Positions 1-5,731 of a stretch of DNA of 34,063 nt are shown piece after piece (positions within the stretch are counted from its first letter, which is position 1; each line of letters starts with the position of its first letter). Where the stretch lies: positions 1 to 34,063 of IMG/VR virus record IMGVR_UViG_3300006875_000071; one strand, written 5' to 3'. The notes below the pieces were generated by a model. That model was given only the letters and a program-made list of their open reading frames with translations, had not been told where the DNA came from and ran no database searches. The position numbers and the translations under genes are program-made. The DNA is from a virus.

Positions 1-243
1 CAAAAGATAAAATCTACTTGTCAGTTCACTTGGTACTGTGAAGCTAAACGAGCCATGAATGCACAAGTATACGACAAAGTTAAAAAGATTGCCATCATGG
101 TTTATGCAAACTATGGTGTTATACAAGACATAACAAATGGTGCTTTATATTACCATGCTGATTATGTAGACCCTAAATGGAAATTGCAAAAAACTGCAGT
201 CATTGGGCGACATATTTTTTATAAAGAGAAAGTAGGCATCTAA
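1..243 (+). CDS. Cell wall hydrolase, SleB/Hydrolase_2 family (5' end outside window)
   Basis: The frame is open from base 1 to the TAA at 241-243, giving the last 80 residues of a longer protein; the ATG at 55 is internal. The visible part matches the C-terminal half of the SleB-type cell-wall hydrolase domain: a CQFTWYC block at residues 7-13, then NGALYYHADYVDPKW at about residues 46-60 and an IGRHIFYK block near the end, typical of this family (known from spore-cortex lytic enzymes and many phage lysins). It would cleave peptidoglycan and is a plausible lysis enzyme. The N-terminus, including any signal peptide and the catalytic glutamate expected there, is not in the window. The ClpP-like gene starts on the next base, so the two are probably co-translated. 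Family assignment is secure; the role in lysis is inferred. Confidence 0.85.
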   Translation, partial: QKIKSTCQFTWYCEAKRAMNAQVYDKVKKIAIMVYANYGVIQDITNGALYYHADYVDPKWKLQKTAVIGRHIFYKEKVGI

Positions 244-804
244 ATGATGAATAAATTGAACATTCAACTTAGTGACAAGGATAACTCCGCACATTCGTTT
301 TATTTGTTGATGGATGAAGTAACCCTTCAAACAACCAAGCCAATAGTTGAATGGATTTTTGAGGCGAACTTCACAGAAGAACGACCTGATATGTTAAATT
401 TACTCATCTGTTCTCCAGGTGGAGATCTGAATGCTGCGTTTGCATTGATTGACACTATGAGAGGATCAGCAGTTCCAATTCGCACAATTGGACTTGGACA
501 GATTGCTTCTGCTGGGCTTATGATTTTTATTGCTGGAGATAAAGGGCATCGTATTCTTACACCAAACACTTCTATTCTATCTCATCAATACTCATGGGGT
601 GCGTTTGGTAAGGAACACGAGTTGTTTGCAACAGTAAAAGAGTTTGACTTAACTACGAAGAAAATGATTGCACACTATAAGAAGTGTAGTGGATTGTCTG
701 AATCTAAAATTCGTGAGATTCTGCTACCTCCACAAGATATGTGGTTAAGTCCTCAAGAAGCTAAAAAGCTAGGACTATGCGACGATGTTAAGGAACTTAA
801 CTAA
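244..804 (+). CDS. clpP-like: ClpP-like serine protease
   Basis: A 186-residue protein of the ClpP/crotonase-fold peptidase family, close to the usual ClpP length. An oxyanion-loop motif SPGGD is at residues 57-61. The candidate triad is Ser89 in GQIASAG, His114 in ILSHQ and Asp165 in PPQDMWLSPQEA, each placed as in bacterial ClpP. No signal peptide is visible, so it should act in the cytoplasm, perhaps with the host ClpX or ClpA ATPase; no ATPase gene is in view. It begins directly after the hydrolase stop codon, and the ATG at 247 is an alternative start. T4 uses a different fold (gp21) as prohead protease, so this is more likely an auxiliary protease acting on host or phage proteins, but a capsid-maturation role cannot be excluded. 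Confidence 0.85.
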   Translation: MMNKLNIQLSDKDNSAHSFYLLMDEVTLQTTKPIVEWIFEANFTEERPDMLNLLICSPGGDLNAAFALIDTMRGSAVPIRTIGLGQIASAGLMIFIAGDKGHRILTPNTSILSHQYSWGAFGKEHELFATVKEFDLTTKKMIAHYKKCSGLSESKIREILLPPQDMWLSPQEAKKLGLCDDVKELN

Positions 805-814
805 AGGAGAAATT

Positions 815-1048
815 ATGCTAACAGATAAAACATTTCTTATTAGCACTCTGATTGGTTTTATGACCATGATAGGAGCTACTACATTTTACAAATACAGTGA
901 ATTACAAGCTATCAAAAGTAATATTGAGTCTGCAATCGTGAAGGGAATTGATCCAGTTGCAGTTCGTTGCGCATATGCAAATGTAAAAGATGTAGTTTGC
1001 GTAGCCTATGGAATTGCAAACCATCAATTACCGCCATCTAAAAAGTGA
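815..1048 (+). CDS. Small membrane protein of unknown function
   Basis: A 77-residue protein. I chose the ATG at 815 because an AAAGGAGA ribosome-binding site lies at 803-810, just after the ClpP stop; the longer frame from 785 would overlap clpP without a comparable site. One hydrophobic segment (about residues 5-22, FLISTLIGFMTMIGATTF) is followed by a polar region with two cysteines (in RCAYAN and VVCVAYG) that could form a disulfide if that part lies outside the cytoplasm. I recognise no family. Its size, single membrane segment and place after a cell-wall hydrolase fit a holin-like or i-spanin-like lysis component, but that rests on context only. Confidence 0.7.
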   Translation: MLTDKTFLISTLIGFMTMIGATTFYKYSELQAIKSNIESAIVKGIDPVAVRCAYANVKDVVCVAYGIANHQLPPSKK

Positions 1049-1055
1049 TGAATAA

Positions 1056-1072
1056 CCCTACATCTAGTAGGG
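1056..1072 (+). other. Hairpin after the small membrane protein gene
   Basis: CCCTAC (1056-1061) and GTAGGG (1067-1072) pair perfectly around the 5-base loop ATCTA, starting 7 bases after the stop codon. The following bases GCTTCC are not a T tract, so this is not a textbook intrinsic terminator. It may be a weak terminator or an RNA-processing or stability element between the lysis-like genes and the next transcription unit. Confidence 0.4.
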
Positions 1073-1087
1073 GCTTCCAGAAAGTGC

Positions 1088-1116
1088 TTGTCTTTTATTC
1101 GATTTTAGGGCATAAT
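1088..1116 (+). promoter_or_regulatory. Sigma70-like promoter
   Basis: TTGTCT (1088-1093, 4 of 6 matches to TTGACA) and CATAAT (1111-1116, 5 of 6 matches to TATAAT) are separated by exactly 17 bases. Transcription would start around 1123, about 20 bases before the ATG at 1145, leaving room for the GAAAGGG ribosome-binding site. It would drive the cassette of secreted proteins that follows, separately from the T4-type late promoters. Confidence 0.55.
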
Positions 1117-1144
1117 TAAGCTGTAAAATTGAAAGGGTTTTACT

Positions 1145-1270
1145 ATGAAATTTGTAATTGGTCTTGTTTTGGGATTTTTGATTGCAACTGCTGGGTTCTC
1201 AAATCTTGCAACTTTTGCAGATAGACAGGTAGATGCAGCCAAATCGCTAGTTAAGGATAATGTGAAATGA
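1145..1270 (+). CDS. 41-residue single-span membrane or secreted peptide
   Basis: ATG at 1145, after an AAAGGG site, reads through 41 codons to TGA at 1268-1270. The N-terminal 17 residues are almost entirely hydrophobic (MKFVIGLVLGFLIATAG), followed by a short amphipathic tail with DRQVDAAK and ending KDNVK. The stop overlaps the next start as ATGA (1267-1270), which implies translational coupling. Tiny proteins with this layout (one membrane anchor plus a short charged helix) are common in T4-like phages of aquatic bacteria. Function is unknown; an inner-membrane anchor or holin-like peptide is possible. Confidence 0.65.
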   Translation: MKFVIGLVLGFLIATAGFSNLATFADRQVDAAKSLVKDNVK

Positions 1271-1578
1271 AAGTTTATATTATGCTCGCACTTTTGGTAT
1301 CATCAAACGCTATGGCGTATGATTTTGAATCTGAATGGGCGAAATTTGAAAAAGATTTTGCGAAACTGCGAACAACTAAAGCTATTGAAAATAGCGGAAA
1401 TCTTCCACTTAAATCTAATTTACCAGAAATAAACACTGACATTCCCTCAATTCAGTTGGTTGATCCAAAATCTCCTCTTCGACTAGGTAGATCTTTGCAA
1501 GACCCTGTGATGCGAGATAAAATGATAAAACTTTATAATAAACCTGATACTGTTGTATATTCTTTAACCTTGGATTAA
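1267..1578 (+). CDS. Small secreted (periplasmic) protein of unknown function
   Basis: A 103-residue protein with a typical Sec signal peptide: MKVY, a hydrophobic core, then a signal peptidase I site SNAMA before YDF (cleavage after about residue 17). The mature part of about 86 residues is charged at the start (ESEWAKFEKDFAKL) and then rich in Pro, Leu and Ser; it has no cysteine and no further membrane segment. It overlaps the preceding peptide gene by 4 bases and is followed after 6 bases by a lipoprotein gene, so the three are probably made together. I do not recognise a family. Confidence 0.75.
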   Translation: MKVYIMLALLVSSNAMAYDFESEWAKFEKDFAKLRTTKAIENSGNLPLKSNLPEINTDIPSIQLVDPKSPLRLGRSLQDPVMRDKMIKLYNKPDTVVYSLTLD

Positions 1579-1584
1579 TATATT

Positions 1585-2130
1585 ATGAAAAACTTTTTAT
1601 TTGTTATTTTAACTGCTGGATTGATATCAGCGTGTAGTAGTACTAAAACTGTTGATGTAGAACCAGTCTCAAAGGATGCTATTAAATATACTCAAGAATT
1701 CGGTAGAGTAGAAGTAACCTTTAACGATAAGGGTGAGTGGGAATCTATAAAATCCACAGCCACTGCAGCAATATCTCTTAGTGACAATGCTGCTCTTGAA
1801 CAGTCTATGAATTTAGCTACAATGCGTGCAAAACGTAATATAGTTGAATTTATGCAGTCTGATCTTCAGTCAAGTAAACTTACAGATACTATAACTAATG
1901 CTTTATCCAAAGATATATCTTCTGAGGACAATAAATCTCGTGAACGTGCTGGAAATATTGCAACTAAAATTCAAGAAAAAATTATCGTACAGGCAGACGG
2001 TATTGTTAGAGGAGCATATGTGTCTGAGCGAAAAATATCTTCAGACAAAACAATGGTTGTTGTTACTTTAGAAGTCACAAAACGATCTATGTTGGCATCT
2101 TCCAAAATTCGTAATTCAATGGCGCAATGA
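1585..2130 (+). CDS. Outer-membrane lipoprotein, LPP20/FlgP-like
   Basis: A 181-residue protein starting with a lipoprotein signal peptide, with lipobox ISAC (Cys17) followed by SST. Serine at +2 favours outer-membrane sorting in proteobacteria. The mature part has the pattern of LPP20-type lipoproteins: a helix rich in Ala, Met, Arg and Lys (NLATMRAKRNIVEFM, about residues 88-102), a long polar helix, then a strand pair around DGIVRGAYVSERK (about 138-150) and TMVVVTLEVTKR. FlgP of Vibrio, a lipoprotein of the flagellar outer-membrane ring, belongs to this group. The stop codon overlaps the next start (ATGA), coupling it to a FlgT-N-like protein. Lipoprotein status is clear; the LPP20 match is by pattern only. 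Confidence 0.75.
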   Translation: MKNFLFVILTAGLISACSSTKTVDVEPVSKDAIKYTQEFGRVEVTFNDKGEWESIKSTATAAISLSDNAALEQSMNLATMRAKRNIVEFMQSDLQSSKLTDTITNALSKDISSEDNKSRERAGNIATKIQEKIIVQADGIVRGAYVSERKISSDKTMVVVTLEVTKRSMLASSKIRNSMAQ

Positions 2131-3146
2131 AACATTTAATTTTAACATTGGTATTATTCGCCAGTGTTTCTGCGGCTGAAGAAGTTACTGTTACTGGTTA
2201 TGGAACCACATATGGTTCTGCCATTGATAATGCCAAGATAATGGCATTAGAAGCAGGTGCTGGAACTTTTATTATAGGTGAATCTACTGCTCGTAATAAT
2301 ATCATAACAGAAAACATAGACCAATATAATGGTGGGGTTATAACAAAATACAAGATTGTTTCTTCAAACAAGAAACTTTCTGGTTATGAAGTCACGATTG
2401 TCGCAGATGTTGTTCCCAAAAATAACAATGTTATCAAAACACAACCCTCAACCATGCATATTAATTATGATGAGTATGAGCAGCGTGAGAAAATTGTAAA
2501 TCGTTTAAATAATGTTGGGAAGGCGATCCATGCTCAAGTATTGAAACCATCTTATAAAATCGGTCAGACCGAAACAACAATTTATAGTAAAGTTGTGCTC
2601 ACCTGGCAACCGAAATGGGTCTCAGATATGAGATCGTTTACCTCTGTGATTGCCGATAAGGGTAAGACAACCAACAATATTTACGATAATGTTTCTGGTT
2701 CTATAATTAGTACTATGATAACTCGTATTGGTCTCGGTGGTGCAATATTTGGGGCAGCTTTAGATTCAACAGCGAAACAACATTCACCTCAAAATTCTGA
2801 CACGATGATGGTGTGTTTTTCTGACACGTCAAATTTATCATTTGACTGTCACAATTTAAATGTAGACATTTCTTTTCCAAGAAATCCAAAATTAGTATTG
2901 ATTGGTAATATTGGAGACAGAAGTGTAATTTTACACGAACAATATTTGGATGCTGCTCTATATCGCTATGTAAACGCTGGAGAAAATGTGTCAAACACTG
3001 CCTTTATCCGTTCCAATTATAAAACAAAATTTTACAATCCATCATTTGTTATTTACGAACAAGAATCACAGACTGTGGACTTGACTTTTAATGTAGAAAA
3101 TAGTATAATTAAGTCTGTTAAGTCTATTAATGTTTATTTGAAATAA
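2127..3146 (+). CDS. Secreted protein with FlgT-N-like domain
   Basis: A 339-residue protein with a Sec signal peptide (cleavage after about Ala16, SVSA before AEEV). The first mature domain (about residues 18-100) has a VTGYGTTYGSAIDNAK start, an Ala-rich helix with GAGTFI, then a GGVITKYKIVSS turn and GYEVTIVADVV strand. This pattern resembles the N-terminal domain of FlgT, a periplasmic flagellar H-ring protein. A Gly-rich hydrophobic stretch lies at about residues 193-215 (SGSIISTMITRIGLGGAIFGAA), and two cysteines 12 residues apart follow in the C-terminal beta-rich half. It overlaps the lipoprotein gene by 4 bases. A membrane-inserting or outer-membrane-associated role is plausible but not shown. 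Confidence 0.7.
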   Translation: MKHLILTLVLFASVSAAEEVTVTGYGTTYGSAIDNAKIMALEAGAGTFIIGESTARNNIITENIDQYNGGVITKYKIVSSNKKLSGYEVTIVADVVPKNNNVIKTQPSTMHINYDEYEQREKIVNRLNNVGKAIHAQVLKPSYKIGQTETTIYSKVVLTWQPKWVSDMRSFTSVIADKGKTTNNIYDNVSGSIISTMITRIGLGGAIFGAALDSTAKQHSPQNSDTMMVCFSDTSNLSFDCHNLNVDISFPRNPKLVLIGNIGDRSVILHEQYLDAALYRYVNAGENVSNTAFIRSNYKTKFYNPSFVIYEQESQTVDLTFNVENSIIKSVKSINVYLK

Positions 3147-3148
3147 TC

Positions 3149-3496
3149 ATGCAAATAATTTATACTTCGATTAAAAAGAAAAAAGCCAAAAAACCAAACG
3201 CTAAGCAGCGGGAACTTGCTGCCGAATGGGAGGCTATACTGAAAAAGTATGAGACTAAACCCGCACGAAAATCAGCCCAACAAAGTTTAAAACCATTACA
3301 TCAAGTAAAACCATACATTCGTGAAACCGAAAAGATCAATAGTCTCCCATTTACTGCTGGTCCATGTTTCAAACCAATAGATAAAGTTTATACTGGAACC
3401 ATGATTAAAGGTATCGGTACAATGCATAAGTCCAATGCTGTACCTATTTTTTCAGACGAACAGGCAGTAGAAATTGCAACAATGCGTAGAGGATAA
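3149..3496 (+). CDS. Conserved phage protein of unknown function
   Basis: A 115-residue basic protein. The N-terminal third is very rich in Lys and Ala (residues 8-40) and contains a helix with AAEWEAILKKYE. The C-terminal part, GIGTMHKSNAVPIFSDEQAV then ATMRRG, is a block I recall from many uncharacterised phage proteins. No membrane segment or signal peptide. It starts 3 bases after the secreted-protein gene and ends 2 bases before the next, so it is part of a tightly packed unit leading to the replication genes. Function unknown; the basic character would allow nucleic-acid binding. Confidence 0.7.
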   Translation: MQIIYTSIKKKKAKKPNAKQRELAAEWEAILKKYETKPARKSAQQSLKPLHQVKPYIRETEKINSLPFTAGPCFKPIDKVYTGTMIKGIGTMHKSNAVPIFSDEQAVEIATMRRG

Positions 3497-3498
3497 TT

Positions 3499-3711
3499 AT
3501 GAATTGGATTGAACAAAGAAATGAACTCATAGTCAAAAAAATGAAATTAGATAAATTCTTCTCTATATTTCTTGAGAAATTTGAAAGAAAAATGGATCCT
3601 GATAATACTGAGACTGATATTTGGAAATTATATAAATCAAAACTCAAGGAATACGATAAAATATCATATGGAATTAGAACTGCAGATTATTGGATCTCTA
3701 AAAATGTTTAA
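3499..3711 (+). CDS. Small conserved T4-like phage protein, unknown
   Basis: A 70-residue, highly charged, mostly helical protein (MNWIEQRNELIVKKMKLDKF at the start; ending DYWISKNV). It overlaps the start of the gp33 gene by 8 bases, so translation of gp33 is probably coupled to it. Short proteins of this kind sit directly before gene 33 in other T4-like phages. No domain recognised. Lack of hydrophobic segments suggests a soluble cytoplasmic protein, possibly a partner in late transcription, but this is only context. Confidence 0.65.
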   Translation: MNWIEQRNELIVKKMKLDKFFSIFLEKFERKMDPDNTETDIWKLYKSKLKEYDKISYGIRTADYWISKNV

Positions 3712-3919
3712 AACAGCTAATGAGTTTTCTCTTTATATTGAGCGTATTGTTCGAGATAAAAAGATAAATTATCTGGAAGCTGTTCTTGAATATTGTCAAG
3801 AAAATTATCTTGAACCAGACGACATCACTTCTTTGATTAATAAATCTTTAAAAGATAAAATTGAAATGAATTTTCGTGAATTAAATTATCTTCCAAAACA
3901 AGCAACATTAGATGTATAA
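3704..3919 (+). CDS. gp33: Late promoter transcription accessory protein gp33
   Basis: A 71-residue protein beginning MFKTANEFSLYIE at 3704. The frame is open from 3572, but the upstream part lies wholly inside the preceding gene and does not look like gp33. T4 gp33 (112 residues) binds the RNA polymerase beta-flap and couples the gp55-holoenzyme to the gp45 sliding clamp, activating late transcription. Supporting features are the EAVLEYCQENYLEPDDI helix-turn pattern (about residues 22-38) and an ELNYLPKQATLDV tail, plus its place immediately before gene 59, overlapping it by one base (TAATG). The protein is short even for this family, so the call relies on both motif and position. Confidence 0.75.
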   Translation: MFKTANEFSLYIERIVRDKKINYLEAVLEYCQENYLEPDDITSLINKSLKDKIEMNFRELNYLPKQATLDV

Positions 3920-4524
3920 TGGATGGATTCAAAGCATACCGTTATTACCTAGCAATCAAACTTCACTTCACTACTGACAAATTCAATGTGTTTGAAAACC
4001 GTGGTAATGTCCGTGGAACACGTGAAGCATTTAATGCTCGTAATGATAGATACATTTTTGAAAAGATAGCAAATAAAAAGTTAAATGACAAAGATATTAT
4101 CCAATATTTTGTTGCAAATTTTGCATACTTTAAAGAAAACTCAATATATGAGGGTAAGGAAGCAGAAGATAATTATATTCAGTGGATGAAAAGAAAACAA
4201 TCGATAACAAAAACATTTATTGATGACCTGACATCTATTTTACATTTTGTTGAAACGAATAAAGTTAACAACTCTGCAGTATTTGAATTTACAGACAATG
4301 AATATCCTCTGGCATTAAAGATGTTTATCGGTGGTAAAATTACAATTGAATCTTTAAGAATTATTGATGATTTTATTGGTGTTATTGACAAATGGAAGGA
4401 TCACCCAACTGTGAAGTATATATGGGATGATGAAATTAGACGTATAACAAAGTTGAGTGGGTTTGTGAAATACGATAAAGACAAACTTGGTAAAATATTT
4501 GCAACATTTAGAGAAGAAATCTAA
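3919..4524 (+). CDS. gp59: Loader of gp41 DNA helicase, gp59
   Basis: A 201-residue, all-helical, basic protein, close to T4 gp59 (217 residues). The start MDGFKAYRYYLAIKLHF and the downstream RNDRYIFEKIA and YFVANFAYFKEN blocks are family hallmarks, as is the YIQWMKRKQSITKTF segment at about residues 86-100. gp59 binds forked DNA and gp32 and loads the replicative helicase gp41 onto lagging-strand or recombination-intermediate DNA. The gene overlaps gene 33 by one base and is followed 9 bases later by a small gene and then gene 32, its binding partner. This is the classic 33-59-32 order. Confidence 0.92.
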   Translation: MDGFKAYRYYLAIKLHFTTDKFNVFENRGNVRGTREAFNARNDRYIFEKIANKKLNDKDIIQYFVANFAYFKENSIYEGKEAEDNYIQWMKRKQSITKTFIDDLTSILHFVETNKVNNSAVFEFTDNEYPLALKMFIGGKITIESLRIIDDFIGVIDKWKDHPTVKYIWDDEIRRITKLSGFVKYDKDKLGKIFATFREEI

Positions 4525-4533
4525 GAGTAGTAT

Positions 4534-4749
4534 ATGGGTAAGACCTATTACAAAAATTCTCGTCGGTTTGACGATGATATGCCTTCTGGTCGTTCAGGCA
4601 AACACAGTAAACATGCTAGCGGTAAGAAAACTGCTGGTATGAGAACACTAAATAGTTATGTTGAAGATAATTATGACGAAGTTACATTTGACCAAGATGA
4701 TGATTTAGAGTATAATTATACTTCGACAGATACTGATACAAAATCTTAA
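4534..4749 (+). CDS. Small charged protein between genes 59 and 32
   Basis: A 71-residue protein with a basic first half (YYKNSRRF, GRSGKHSKHASGKK) and a strongly acidic second half (EDNYDEVTFDQDDDLE). It is likely disordered; no membrane segment or fold is recognisable. Similar small bipolar proteins occur between 59 and 32 in other T4-like phages of aquatic bacteria. The basic half could bind nucleic acid, and the acidic half resembles the acidic tail of gp32, so a modulatory role at the replication fork is conceivable. Function unknown. Confidence 0.65.
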   Translation: MGKTYYKNSRRFDDDMPSGRSGKHSKHASGKKTAGMRTLNSYVEDNYDEVTFDQDDDLEYNYTSTDTDTKS

Positions 4750-4776
4750 TACTCCGTTAATACGAAAGGAAATACA

Positions 4777-5682
4777 ATGGATATTCAATCACTACGCAAA
4801 ATGCGTAACAACGACTTCGGTGCAATTTCTTCTGCATTCGAGAAAGTCGCAAATCCCCAAACTGAAACCAAGTCTTACGTTGATGATCGCTTCTGGCGTC
4901 TAGAAGGTGATAAGGCTGGTAATGGTACAGCAACTATCCGATTCCTACCACGTGTAGAAGGTGATGAACTCCCATGGGTTCGTATCTTTTCTCATGGATT
5001 CCAAGGTCCAACTGGTAAGTGGTATATCGAGAACTCACTCACTACTCTTGGTGAGAACGATCCTGTTGGTGAGTTGAACACTCAACTTTGGAACTCTGGC
5101 TCTGAAGCCAACAAGGAAATTGCACGCAAACAAAAACGTAAGTTGTCCTTCATTGCTAATGTATTGATTGTTAGCGATCCTAAACATCCAGAAAACGAAG
5201 GCAAGGTATTCTTGTTTAAGTTTGGTAAGAAAATCTTTGATAAGATCATGGACAAAGCACGTCCAACTTTCGAAGATGAGAAGCCAGTCAACGTGTTTGA
5301 CTTCTGGGAAGGTGCTAACTTCAAACTACGTATGCGTAAGAAAGATGGTTACGCCAACTATGATGAGTCAGTCTTTACTGATCCAGTAGCACTTGGTGAT
5401 GACGACGAAATTGTTCGTGTCGCCAAAACACAGTACAAGCTGGCTGAATTTATCGATCGTAAGAACTTTAAATCTTATGATGAACTGAAGAAGAAACTAA
5501 ATGAGGTTCTTTCTGGTGACTCATTTGCTAGCAAGTCTGCTGCTCAAATGGTTGAGGAAGAAGATCGTCCTGTTGCTTCTGCGCCTAAGATTGCTTCTAA
5601 AGCAGCACCTAAAATGCCTGAGGTATCAGACGATGATGACGATGTAATGTCGTACTTTGAGAAGATTGCTAAAGAAGATTAA
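4777..5682 (+). CDS. gp32: Single-stranded DNA binding protein gp32
   Basis: A 301-residue protein, the same length as T4 gp32. The parts are the N-terminal basic self-association region with LRKMRNNDF (about residues 5-13, LAST-like), an OB-fold core (about 30-225) with FWRLEGDKAGNGTATIRFLP and FSHGFQGPTGKWYIEN, and an acidic C-terminal tail (SDDDDDVMSYFEKIAKED) for contacts with gp59 and other replisome proteins. It coats ssDNA during replication, recombination and repair. The T4 zinc ligands are missing: the protein has no cysteine at all, only the HGF histidine is kept. A GAAAGGAAA site precedes the start, and a strong terminator follows the stop, so it is the last gene of its unit. Confidence 0.96.
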   Translation: MDIQSLRKMRNNDFGAISSAFEKVANPQTETKSYVDDRFWRLEGDKAGNGTATIRFLPRVEGDELPWVRIFSHGFQGPTGKWYIENSLTTLGENDPVGELNTQLWNSGSEANKEIARKQKRKLSFIANVLIVSDPKHPENEGKVFLFKFGKKIFDKIMDKARPTFEDEKPVNVFDFWEGANFKLRMRKKDGYANYDESVFTDPVALGDDDEIVRVAKTQYKLAEFIDRKNFKSYDELKKKLNEVLSGDSFASKSAAQMVEEEDRPVASAPKIASKAAPKMPEVSDDDDDVMSYFEKIAKED

Positions 5683-5704
5683 ACTAATCCCATGCAAGTG
5701 TGCT

Positions 5705-5730
5705 GGGGAGTCGAAAGACTCCCCTTTTTA
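5705..5730 (+). terminator. Rho-independent terminator after gene 32
   Basis: GGGGAGTC (5705-5712) pairs perfectly with GACTCCCC (5717-5724) around a GAAA tetraloop, followed directly by TTTTTA. This is a textbook intrinsic terminator for plus-strand transcripts. On the minus strand the hairpin would not be followed by a T tract, so it should not end the opposing tape-measure transcript as efficiently. It sits exactly at the convergence of the two blocks. Confidence 0.93.
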
Positions 5731-5731
5731 T

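Noticed and set aside
785-814. Upstream ATG for the small membrane protein
   Set aside because: It would sit inside clpP without a ribosome-binding site, while the ATG at 815 follows AAAGGAGA.
1585-3146. CsgG/CsgF curli-secretion pair
   Set aside because: Considered because curli-type pore genes are, as I recall, found in some related phages; I could not see CsgG motifs, and the LPP20/FlgT-like pattern fits better. A profile search would decide.
3572-3919. Longer 115-residue version of gp33
   Set aside because: The additional 44 N-terminal residues lie entirely in another frame of the preceding gene and have no gp33 character; the ATG at 3704 gives the clean gp33-like protein.
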